Part shown: positions 25,192-32,334 of the stretch, in pieces
Position numbering within the stretch: the stretch's first letter is position 1
Layout: each line of letters opens with the position of its first letter
Source: Flavobacteriaceae bacterium
GTDB taxonomy: Bacteria; Bacteroidota; Bacteroidia; Flavobacteriales; Flavobacteriaceae
Direction of reading: 5' to 3'
DNA length: 42,721 nucleotides
NCBI GenBank assembly: GCA_021647885.1
Contig: JAKITV010000018.1
Location: forward strand, 1 to 42,721
Translations under genes and position numbers: made by a program
The notes under the pieces: model-generated
Seen by the model: the letters and a program-made list of their open reading frames with translations, nothing else
Databases searched by the model: none
Told to the model about the DNA's origin: nothing

Positions 25192-25209
25192 TTCCTGCCT
25201 ACGCAGGAA
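25192..25209. repeat. Hairpin repeat in the tRNA-Cys leader
   Basis: TTCCTGC, loop CTAC, GCAGGAA, preceded by GAGA. It has a perfect 7-bp stem and ends five bases before the mature tRNA, so it would sit in the precursor transcript. Confidence 0.65.
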
Positions 25210-25214
25210 GTTAG

Positions 25215-25285
25215 GGCGTCTTGGCCGAGTGGCTAGGCAGTGGTCTGCAAAACCATCTACAGCGGTTCGAATCCGCTAGACGCCT
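25215..25285 (+). tRNA. tRNA-Cys (anticodon GCA)
   Basis: A full cloverleaf can be drawn over 71 nt: acceptor stem GGCGTCT/AGACGCC, D arm closed by GCC/GGC, anticodon stem GTGGT/ACCAT with loop CTGCAAA giving anticodon GCA, and T arm AGCGG-TTCGAAT-CCGCT. The discriminator base is T (U73), the known cysteine identity base. The CCA end is not encoded. It is followed at once by a terminator. Confidence 0.97.
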
Positions 25286-25286
25286 C

Positions 25287-25318
25287 AAAAAAGAGATACT
25301 AAATTGTATCTCTTTTTT
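25287..25318. terminator. Terminator shared by tRNA-Cys and the LysE-type gene
   Basis: AAAAAAGAGATAC (25287-25299) pairs with GTATCTCTTTTTT (25306-25318) across a six-base loop. The terminal T-run overlaps the stop codon of the convergent LysE-type gene at 25317. Confidence 0.85.
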
Positions 25319-25988
25319 ATTCGGCTATTTCTTCAATAAGGTCTTGCGGGTTTAATTGGTCTTTAGGTAAAAAGCCTTTTACAATTAACACTAAGCCACA
25401 AATAACAAGGATTAAGCCCAAAAGCTTTTTAACCTTTAAGATTCTATTTTGTGTTAATTTTCTTTTAAGTTGTTTTGCGAGAAGAATTTTAAACAAATCT
25501 GTTATAAAATAAGCTAAAATCATTGTTCCGAAGAACACATAAAACCTATTAATGTCATTTTCTAAACTAGGTCCAGTAATAATTATCACACCAAGCCAAA
25601 ACACCAAAACACCAATATTTATAAAATTAAGCAAGAAACCCTTTATGAAAAGCCCTAAATAATTAGTCTTAATGAATTTAATTTCGCTTATTTCGGTTGT
25701 GCTTTTTTGAGGTTTTTTTAAGAATATGATAATACCGTAAACTGTTAATAATGTACCTCCAAAAACAAATAATCCTGGCTGGTTGCTTAAATTTTCTAAA
25801 AGTTGAAAACTACTAAAATAAGCTAAAGTAATAAAGAAGACATCTGCAATAATTACTCCTAAATCAAACACAACTGCGGCTCTAAACCCTTTAGTGGCAC
25901 TGGTTTCTAGAAGAACAAAGAAAACAGGCCCAATCATAAAGGCTAGAAAAAACCCTAATGGAATTGCTGCTTGAATATCCTCTATCAT
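25317..25988 (-). CDS. LysE family translocator
   Basis: 223 residues with about six hydrophobic helices and the LysE/RhtB N-terminal pattern (AAIPLGFFLAFMIGPVFFVLLETSATKGFRAA, positions 6-37, with the conserved GP in the first helix). Members export amino acids or related small molecules through the inner membrane; the substrate cannot be told. There is a charged insertion after helix 3 (KKPQKSTTEISEIK, about 92-105). Upstream lie a TATATTTG box and, between it and the ATG, a 12-bp hairpin. Confidence 0.87.
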   Translation of the reverse strand: MIEDIQAAIPLGFFLAFMIGPVFFVLLETSATKGFRAAVVFDLGVIIADVFFITLAYFSSFQLLENLSNQPGLFVFGGTLLTVYGIIIFLKKPQKSTTEISEIKFIKTNYLGLFIKGFLLNFINIGVLVFWLGVIIITGPSLENDINRFYVFFGTMILAYFITDLFKILLAKQLKRKLTQNRILKVKKLLGLILVICGLVLIVKGFLPKDQLNPQDLIEEIAE

Positions 25989-26004
25989 AATTATTATTAA
26001 ATAA

Positions 26005-26030
26005 AAATGCTGAATTAAAATTCAGCATTT
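26005..26030 (-). terminator. Hairpin in the leader of the LysE-type gene
   Basis: AAATGCTGAATT pairs with AATTCAGCATTT over 12 bp. It may end the upstream head-GIN transcript. Since a TATATTTG box (26044-26051) precedes it in the direction of transcription, it may alternatively act as an attenuator in the LysE-type leader. Confidence 0.55.
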
Positions 26031-26043
26031 AAATAAAGTTTCA

Positions 26044-26051
26044 CAAATATA
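26044..26051 (-). promoter_or_regulatory. -7 box upstream of the LysE-type gene
   Basis: Minus-strand TATATTTG is an exact TAnnTTTG match between the head-GIN stop and the hairpin at 26005-26030. No -33 TTG was seen. Confidence 0.35.
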
Positions 26052-26097
26052 ACAAAAGAATTAATTGCTGTTTCTTTATTAATCTGTAAAATTTTTA

Positions 26098-26772
26098 CTA
26101 TTTCATTCTTTTAACTCTCCCTCCAAAAACACGATTTTCTTTGATTGTTTTTGGGTCTCCATACACAAAAACATCGCCTCCTGCTCTAATTTTAATGTCA
26201 ACAAGCTCTGATGCTTTAACATGAGCATTACCTGCTGCTTTTATGTTAACTGTAGTGTTTTCGGTTTGTAAATCTTCGCCTTTATAAATTCCTCCTGTAT
26301 TTAAAGAAACGTCTTGTGAGTTTGCGGTTCCGTGAGTTTCAATAATGCCACCTGAAACAGCTTTTATGTTTGCGATTTTAACCTTTAAATCAATACTGAT
26401 TTTTCCGCCTTCTTGTGCTCTTAAGTCTATTTCGTATTGTTTAATTTTATCTTTAGAAGAAATTATAGCACCTTCGTTAGCATCTAAAACATCTATATTG
26501 GTGTAGTATAAAGTTACAGATGTGTTTTTGCCGTCAAAACTTTCTTCAAGAATCATTTTAATTTTTAATTTTCCGTTTTTATTAACGATGACAACATCTT
26601 CGGTGTTTTTCCCAGAGATTTCTACTTTGTTTTCTTTTGATTTAACTAAATTAACTTCTATTAAATCATATACTTTTAGTTCGGTAAATTCACCTATGGT
26701 TTTTTCTATAGTGTTTTGCGCTATTGCAACTGATGTAATTAAAATTGTTAATGCTGAAAATATGCGTTTCAT
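26098..26772 (-). CDS. Head GIN domain (DUF2807) envelope protein
   Basis: 224 residues with a cleavable signal peptide (MKRIFSALTILITSVAIAQ) and no lipobox. The mature part is a run of short beta strands with regular glycines and asparagines (FTELKVYDLIEVNLVKS, then VEISGKNTEDVVI and repeated IKAAGNAHVKAS-like units), the right-handed beta-helix pattern of the head-GIN/DUF2807 family common in Bacteroidota. Its role is unknown; an adhesin-like or surface role is often assumed from the fold. It lies 34 nt downstream of rnr, so it may share that transcript. Confidence 0.82.
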   Translation of the reverse strand: MKRIFSALTILITSVAIAQNTIEKTIGEFTELKVYDLIEVNLVKSKENKVEISGKNTEDVVIVNKNGKLKIKMILEESFDGKNTSVTLYYTNIDVLDANEGAIISSKDKIKQYEIDLRAQEGGKISIDLKVKIANIKAVSGGIIETHGTANSQDVSLNTGGIYKGEDLQTENTTVNIKAAGNAHVKASELVDIKIRAGGDVFVYGDPKTIKENRVFGGRVKRMK

Positions 26773-26806
26773 ATGTCTATACTTATTTTATGTTTTAAAT
26801 CAATAA

Positions 26807-29041
26807 CTATGCCTCTTTTTTACCAATTAACAGAAAGTCCAGATGTCTTTTAACTAAATCTGCTTGTTTTACTTTTACGATTACTTCATCACCAAGTTGA
26901 TACATGTTTTTTGTATTGTTTCCTATTAATGCATATTGGCTTTCATCAAAAACATAATGATCGTCTTTAATGTTTCGGATTCTTACCATGCCTTCACATT
27001 TATTTTCTATAATTTCAACATAAATTCCCCAATCTGTAACTCCAGAAATGACTCCTAAAAACTCTTGGTCTTTATGATCTTGCATAAATTTAATCTGCAT
27101 ATATTTTATAGAATCTCTCTCTGCTTTAGTTGCTAGATATTCCATGTTACTTGAGTGTTTACATTTATCTTCGTAAACATCTTGATTGGCAGATTTTCCT
27201 CCATCTAAATAATATTGTAATAAACGATGCGTCATAACATCAGGATAACGACGAATTGGTGATGTAAAATGACTATAATAATCGAACGCTAAACCGTAAT
27301 GGCCTATGTTTTTTGTGGTATATTCTGCTTTGCTCATGGTTCTAATAGTAAGTGTGTCTACCAAATTTTGTTCTTTTTTTCCATTTACATCTTTTAGCAA
27401 TTTGTTTAACGAAGCAGATGTGGTTTTTCTGTCCTTAAAATTTAGTTTATAGCCAAAACGCGACACAATACCTTGCAATGCTGCGAGTTTTGAGTCGTTT
27501 GGTTCGTCGTGTACTCTATAAATAAACGTTTTTTGTGGTTTTTTATTTCCTATAAATTCAGCTACTTTTCTGTTTGCTAGTAGCATAAACTCTTCAATAA
27601 GTTTATTAGCGTCTTTAGAGGTTTTAAAATAAACACCTATTGGATTAGCATCTTTATCAAGATTGAATTTTACTTCTACTTTATCGAATGATATCGCTCC
27701 TGAATTCATTCTTTTTTTCCGTAAAACTTTAGCTATTTTGTCTAATTTTAAAATAGCATTTGCTAAAGTTTGCTTTATTTTATATTCTTTTCCTGTTAAT
27801 GAAACTTCTTTTGGGATAGTTGTGTTTATTTTTTTTAATTGAGACGTTTCGACTGCGCTCAACGTGACATTTTCATCAATTATTGCTTGCGCTTCTTCGT
27901 AGGTAAAACGAGCATCACTATACGTTACAGTTCTGCCAAACCATTGATTTATAATTTCTGCTTTGTTATTAATTTCGAAAATAGCAGAAAAAGTATATTT
28001 TTCTTCATTTGGTCGAAGTGAACAAGCATTATTAGATAATACTTCAGGTAGCATTGGTACAACTCTATCTACCAAATAAACTGAGGTTGCTCGCTCATAA
28101 GCTTCATCATCTAAAATAGTACCTTCTTGTAAATAATGAGATACATCTGCTATATGAATTCCTATTTCGTGATTTCCGTTTTCTAATGTTCTAAACGATA
28201 AAGCATCATCAAAATCTTTGGCATCTTTTGGGTCGATAGTAAACGTTAAAACATCTCTCATGTCTCGACGTTTTTTAATTTCGGAAGCAGTTATAGATGT
28301 ATCTAATTTATTAGCATAATCTTCTACTTCTTTTTGGAATTCATAAGGTAAACCATATTCTGCTAGTATAGAATGAATTTCTGTATTATGATCTCCAGGT
28401 TTACCGAGTATTTTAATTACTTTTCCGTAAGGTGAATCTGCTTTTTCTGGCCAATCTTCAAGTTTAACAATGACTTTATCTCCTTCTTTTGCTTTGTTTA
28501 TTTTATTTATAGGAACAAAAATATCCTTATACATTTTTGTATTATCTGCAATAACAAAAGCATAGCTTTTATGAATTTGAATTACACCTACATACTCTGT
28601 TTTATTACGTTTTATTACTTTGGTTATTTCTCCTTCTAATTTTCCGCGTTTTCTTCTTCTATAAACATAAAGTTCTACTTCATCATTATGTAATGCTTTA
28701 TTTATATTATTTGAAGCTATAAAAATATCATCTTCTAAATCATCACAAATAACATAACCTGAACCTTTAGATGTTAAATCTAAAATTCCTGTGTGATATT
28801 CGGTATTTACAATAGCTTTAAATTTACCTCTATCTACTTCTTTAATGTCGCCGTTAGCTTTTAATTGTTGAAGTTTCTTAATAATCTGGTTCCTACTACT
28901 CGTATCATTAACGTTAAGTATTGAAGCTATTTGTTTATAATTAAAGGTTTTATCTCGTTCTTTTTTCAAAATACTTAAAATTGTATTTTGAAGGTTGGAA
29001 GTATTCTTTTTATTTTTTATTTTATTTTTCTTTCTTGGCAT
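26807..29041 (-). CDS. rnr: Ribonuclease R, carrying an in-frame repeat-like insertion
   Basis: 744 residues. RNase R degrades structured RNA 3' to 5' and takes part in rRNA quality control. Domains in order: basic N-terminus and winged helix (about 15-75), cold-shock/OB domains (about 80-215), the RNB catalytic domain with the metal-binding aspartates in DPKDAKDFDDALSF (270-283), and a C-terminal S1 domain (about 655-740). Residues 392-401 (VTLSAVETSQ) are encoded by a stretch resembling a dispersed flavobacterial repeat, in a loop between FTYEEAQAIIDE and IPKEVSLTGKEYKI. The frame stays open on both sides, so the protein is probably functional. Confidence 0.95.
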   Translation of the reverse strand: MPRKKNKIKNKKNTSNLQNTILSILKKERDKTFNYKQIASILNVNDTSSRNQIIKKLQQLKANGDIKEVDRGKFKAIVNTEYHTGILDLTSKGSGYVICDDLEDDIFIASNNINKALHNDEVELYVYRRRKRGKLEGEITKVIKRNKTEYVGVIQIHKSYAFVIADNTKMYKDIFVPINKINKAKEGDKVIVKLEDWPEKADSPYGKVIKILGKPGDHNTEIHSILAEYGLPYEFQKEVEDYANKLDTSITASEIKKRRDMRDVLTFTIDPKDAKDFDDALSFRTLENGNHEIGIHIADVSHYLQEGTILDDEAYERATSVYLVDRVVPMLPEVLSNNACSLRPNEEKYTFSAIFEINNKAEIINQWFGRTVTYSDARFTYEEAQAIIDENVTLSAVETSQLKKINTTIPKEVSLTGKEYKIKQTLANAILKLDKIAKVLRKKRMNSGAISFDKVEVKFNLDKDANPIGVYFKTSKDANKLIEEFMLLANRKVAEFIGNKKPQKTFIYRVHDEPNDSKLAALQGIVSRFGYKLNFKDRKTTSASLNKLLKDVNGKKEQNLVDTLTIRTMSKAEYTTKNIGHYGLAFDYYSHFTSPIRRYPDVMTHRLLQYYLDGGKSANQDVYEDKCKHSSNMEYLATKAERDSIKYMQIKFMQDHKDQEFLGVISGVTDWGIYVEIIENKCEGMVRIRNIKDDHYVFDESQYALIGNNTKNMYQLGDEVIVKVKQADLVKRHLDFLLIGKKEA
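27841..27868 (-). repeat. Dispersed-repeat-like segment inside rnr
   Basis: Plus-strand GAGACGTTTCGACTGCGCTC followed by AACGTGAC. The arms ACGTT and AACGT are inverted. The core TTCGACTGCGCTCA matches a repeat I recall as common between genes in flavobacterial genomes. It is far more GC-rich than the rnr sequence around it. Confidence 0.6.
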
Positions 29042-29058
29042 ATCTATTTGAATAGCAA

Positions 29059-29066
29059 CAAATCTA
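29059..29066 (-). promoter_or_regulatory. -7 box of rnr
   Basis: Minus-strand TAGATTTG matches TAnnTTTG 17 nt before the rnr ATG. No -33 TTG was found at normal spacing. Confidence 0.4.
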
Positions 29067-29609
29067 CTGTTTAAATATTAAATTTCTTTTCTTTAATAAT
29101 AAGTTTACAATAATTTAACTATAAGTTTTTATTAACAAATTATATTATATTATTAATTTATTTTATAATATTTAAAAAACAATGATGATGTTTATAGTTA
29201 GTTAATAATGACTATAACTTTTTTCACTTTTTTATTGAAGTTATTTAATTAACATTTTACTGCAAGGTAATAAACACTATTATTTAGTTAAAACCTCTAT
29301 TTTTAAACGTTTTATATTATATATTAACAATGGTTAATAAACTGAATTAACCACTAATTTTTAATAAATATTTTCAATATTAATGTTTAAATCATTCTTT
29401 TATTCTTTTATAAGTTTATTTTAAAAAGTTGCTTAAATTTTAGGTTATTACGTAATACATTTTGATTGTAATAAATATTGGAATATAAAATTTTTTCTTT
29501 CAGAATATAATAAATAGATATTAACAACTAATGAATAGTTAGAAGTTAACTTATCAACTTTTTATTTTAACTACTAATACATTAACTTTATACTTTTAAA
29601 ACACATAAG

Positions 29610-29629
29610 ATTTCCGTCTACACGGAAAT
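29610..29629. repeat. Hairpin repeat upstream of rpiB
   Basis: ATTTCCGT, loop CTAC, ACGGAAAT: a perfect 8-bp stem. It ends 20 nt before the rpiB ATG, so it lies in the 5' leader like the alkB copy. Confidence 0.7.
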
Positions 29630-29649
29630 TAATTTAATACATTAAATTA

Positions 29650-30084
29650 ATGAATATTTCAATAGGAAACGATCACGCAGGAACAGAATATAAATTCGAA
29701 ATAGTAAAACATCTTGAAACTAAAGGAATTACAGTTAAAAATTATGGGACAGACACTAACGAAAGTGTAGATTATCCAGATTTTGTTCATCCTGTGGCAG
29801 AAGATGTAGAAAATAAAAAAGCAGACTTTGGTATTATTATTTGCGGTAGTGGAAATGGTGTAAATATGACTGCAAATAAACACCAAAGAGTACGTTCTGC
29901 TTTATGTTGGACAAAAGAAATTGCAGCCTTATCAAGACAACATAATGAAGCAAATATTTTAAGTATTCCAGCACGTTTTACAGCTTTACCTCAAGCTATA
30001 GAAATTGTAGATACATTTTTAAATACAGATTTTGAAGGCGGAAGACATGAACGTCGTGTAGAAAAAATTGCTATCCAAAATTAA
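29650..30084 (+). CDS. rpiB: Ribose-5-phosphate isomerase B
   Basis: 144 residues, the family length. RpiB interconverts ribose-5-phosphate and ribulose-5-phosphate in the pentose phosphate pathway. Landmarks are the N-terminal IGNDHAG with D8 and H9, and GIIICGSGNGVNMTANK containing the catalytic cysteine C65. The related sugar-isomerase LacAB has the same fold, but the intact Cys and the segment NKHQRVRSALCW fit RpiB. The CDF transporter gene begins two bases after its stop, so rpiB heads a three-gene operon. A hairpin repeat is in its leader. Confidence 0.94.
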   Translation: MNISIGNDHAGTEYKFEIVKHLETKGITVKNYGTDTNESVDYPDFVHPVAEDVENKKADFGIIICGSGNGVNMTANKHQRVRSALCWTKEIAALSRQHNEANILSIPARFTALPQAIEIVDTFLNTDFEGGRHERRVEKIAIQN

Positions 30085-30086
30085 AA

Positions 30087-30995
30087 ATGAGTCATTCACA
30101 CTCACATAATCACCAACACGATTTAAAAGATAAAAAACTTTTTATTACTATACTACTCAACATTGTAATTACTGTTGCTCAAGTTATAGGTGGTGTTGTA
30201 TCTGGAAGCTTATCTTTATTAAGTGACGCTTTACATAATTTTAGCGATGTAATTTCTTTAGTAGTAAGTTTTATAGCGTCAAAACTTTCTAAAAGAAAGG
30301 CCTCAATTAACAGAACATTTGGTTACAAGAGAGCGGAGATATTGGCAGCTTTTATTAATGCATCTACATTAGTAATAGTTGCGGTTTTATTAATTATTGA
30401 AGCAATTAAACGTTTTCAAAATCCACAAGAAATTGAATCAAATATAGTGATATGGTTATCTCTTTTGGCAATTATAGCAAATGGTTTTAGTGTATTATTA
30501 ATAAAAAAAGATTCAGAAAATAACCTTAATTTACGTTCAGCATATTTGCATCTTTTTACAGATATGATGGCTAGTGTTGCAGTATTAATAGGCGGTTTAT
30601 TAATGCGTTATTACCAATTATTTTGGGTTGATAGCGTGTTAACATTTTTGATAGCATTATATTTAATTTGGGTAGGTTATGATTTGTTAAAAAAATCAAC
30701 AAAAATATTAATGTTATTTACTCCAGAACAAGTGAATATCAAAGAGGTATTAAAAGCAGTACATACAATACCAAAAATTAATAAATTACATCATGTACAT
30801 GTTTGGTGTTTAAATGATGATGAGCTTCATTTAGAAGCTCACCTCGATTTAAAAGAGAATGTTAGTATTGTAGAATTTGATATAATTTTACATAAAATAG
30901 AAACATTATTACACGATAAGTTTCAAATAAATCACATAACCATACAACCAGAGTTTAATAAGGAAGACTCCAAAGAAATTATTATACAAGATTAA
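30087..30995 (+). CDS. Cation diffusion facilitator (zinc-type) transporter
   Basis: 302 residues. The histidine-rich N-terminus (MSHSHSHNHQHD) suggests metal binding. Six membrane helices follow, with the transport-site motifs LSDALHNFSD in helix 2 and HLFTDMMAS in helix 5 (H-x3-D), and a cytoplasmic C-terminal domain (about 210-302) ending in ITIQPEFNKED. This is the ZitB/CzcD-like layout; such transporters export Zn2+ or similar divalent metals in exchange for protons. The start is two bases after rpiB, and its stop overlaps the GNAT start by one base (TAATG). Confidence 0.93.
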   Translation: MSHSHSHNHQHDLKDKKLFITILLNIVITVAQVIGGVVSGSLSLLSDALHNFSDVISLVVSFIASKLSKRKASINRTFGYKRAEILAAFINASTLVIVAVLLIIEAIKRFQNPQEIESNIVIWLSLLAIIANGFSVLLIKKDSENNLNLRSAYLHLFTDMMASVAVLIGGLLMRYYQLFWVDSVLTFLIALYLIWVGYDLLKKSTKILMLFTPEQVNIKEVLKAVHTIPKINKLHHVHVWCLNDDELHLEAHLDLKENVSIVEFDIILHKIETLLHDKFQINHITIQPEFNKEDSKEIIIQD

Positions 30996-31441
30996 TGTTA
31001 ACTATAAAAACAAAATATTTTAATGAGTTAACAACAAAAGAGCTCTATAATTTATTGCAATTAAGAAACGAAGTTTTTATTGTTGAACAAGATTGTGTAT
31101 ATCAAGATATTGATGGAAAAGATCAAAAGGCACTTCATGTTTTAGGATATAAAAATGAAAATTTAATTGCCTACACAAGGGTTTTTGAAGCAGGAGATTA
31201 TTTTAAAGAAGCTAGTATTGGTCGCGTTGTGGTTGCCAAAAACGAAAGACAACACAAATATGGTTACAAAATCATGAAGGCTTCTATTGAAGCTGTTGAA
31301 GATAATTTTAAAGAGAATAAAATTGTCATTTCTGCCCAAACTTATTTAAAGAAATTTTATAACAATCTAGGGTTTATAGAAACAGGAAAAGAATATCTTG
31401 AAGATGGAATTCCACATAAAAAAATGGTTAAAAACAAGTAA
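30995..31441 (+). CDS. GNAT family N-acetyltransferase (ElaA-like)
   Basis: 148 residues. The N-terminal FNELTTKELYNLLQLRNEVFIVEQDCVYQD is the usual opening of ElaA-type GNAT proteins, and the acetyl-CoA-binding region is ASIGRVVVAKNERQHKYGYKIM (about 69-90), with the R/Q-x-x-G-x-G/A loop read as RQHKYGYK. The target of acetylation is unknown. Its ATG overlaps the CDF stop, so translation is probably coupled. Its stop abuts the stop of the convergent OmpA-domain gene with no spacer. Confidence 0.88.
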   Translation: MLTIKTKYFNELTTKELYNLLQLRNEVFIVEQDCVYQDIDGKDQKALHVLGYKNENLIAYTRVFEAGDYFKEASIGRVVVAKNERQHKYGYKIMKASIEAVEDNFKENKIVISAQTYLKKFYNNLGFIETGKEYLEDGIPHKKMVKNK

Positions 31442-32275
31442 TTAGTTCTTTTTTACCGAAATATAAGTAACTAGAATCTCCACACGTCTATCAAACTTTG
31501 GGTCTCCACCAAGAGGAAATTTCCTTCTCATTCCCATGTATTTCATTCGCTTTTTTGAAACGCCTTTTTTTGCTAAAAAATTATAAATATATTTTGCTCT
31601 GGCAAGAGAAAGATTCTGCTTTTTTGTTTTAGCATCCACAGCGTCTCGAGTATTTTTTGTACAACAGACATGACCTTGAATAGTAAAATATATGTTTTCT
31701 TTTTCAACTAAAATTTCTGCTATCTTTTCTAGGGTTTTTCTAGATTCAGGTATAATATCACTATATCCTGTTTTAAATAAAATGTTTTCTAACAGTATTT
31801 TGTCACCAACCTTAAGCTCTCCATTTAAAATTTCTGTGATTTCTTTTTTCTCTATAACATTTTCAGGATTTGAGGTTTTTAAAAAAACCACAACTTCCAC
31901 TTTTCTGTTCAAACCACGAATAGTATTTGCGTTTTCCGTGTTAATAATATTTAGCAAAATTTCTCCTTTACCATCAACATTACTTATTAAAGATTCGTCT
32001 ATATTGTTGCTTGAGAATAAAAATTTAATAGTGTTTGCTCTTTTTTGAGAAAGAATAAGGTTGTACGCTTCGCTTCCTATATCGTCACAAAAACCATAAA
32101 TTGAAATTTTTTCGACCTCAACACTATCCAAATTTTTAATAAACTTAAGAAGTCTATTTTGTTCTATGTTAGGAACAACATGCTTGTCTGTTTCAAAGTA
32201 AATCTCATGTTTTAACTCATTTTGAGCAAACATAACGTTGCTAATTATTAGAAAGATGAAAACCTTTTTTTTCAT
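31442..32275 (-). CDS. Envelope protein with two OmpA-like domains
   Basis: 277 residues: a signal peptide (MKKKVFIFLIISNVMFAQ) followed directly by two OmpA/MotB-like peptidoglycan-binding domains, with no beta-barrel. Domain 1 (about 25-135) has YGFCDDIGSEAYNLILSQKRA and NRKVEVVVF. Domain 2 (about 155-275) has IQGHVCCTKNT, LSLARAKYIYNFL and DRRVEILVTY. The DRRVEI/NRKVEV ends and SxxRA helices are the family signature. It may tether an envelope component to peptidoglycan. Two adjacent cysteines in domain 2 (GHVCC) are odd. The function of such tandem forms is not known to me. Confidence 0.82.
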   Translation of the reverse strand: MKKKVFIFLIISNVMFAQNELKHEIYFETDKHVVPNIEQNRLLKFIKNLDSVEVEKISIYGFCDDIGSEAYNLILSQKRANTIKFLFSSNNIDESLISNVDGKGEILLNIINTENANTIRGLNRKVEVVVFLKTSNPENVIEKKEITEILNGELKVGDKILLENILFKTGYSDIIPESRKTLEKIAEILVEKENIYFTIQGHVCCTKNTRDAVDAKTKKQNLSLARAKYIYNFLAKKGVSKKRMKYMGMRRKFPLGGDPKFDRRVEILVTYISVKKN

Positions 32276-32334
32276 TTTGAATGCTTCGACACAAGTAAAC
32301 TAAATCGACTTTATAATGTTTAAGCTTTAAAAAG

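Larger units (their letters stand above)
29042..29649. other. AT-rich intergenic region between rnr and rpiB
   Basis: About 600 nt made almost wholly of A and T, with many TTAA, TAAT and ATTAA words. No open frame, RNA gene or tandem repeat was recognised. It holds the rnr -7 box (29059-29066), one hairpin repeat (29610-29629) and a weak -7-like TAACTTTA (29583-29590) before rpiB. It separates divergent genes and probably carries both promoters. Confidence 0.7.

Noticed and set aside
27839-27868. Repeat-like segment considered as a frameshift making rnr a pseudogene
   Set aside because: The frame stays open on both sides and all RNB and S1 motifs are present downstream and upstream.
29042-29649. 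AT-rich gap considered as a replication origin because parS-like sites are about 15 kb away
   Set aside because: Only one weak DnaA-box-like word (TTATCAACT at 29551, two mismatches from TTATCCACA) was seen, and there is no box cluster or dnaA gene.
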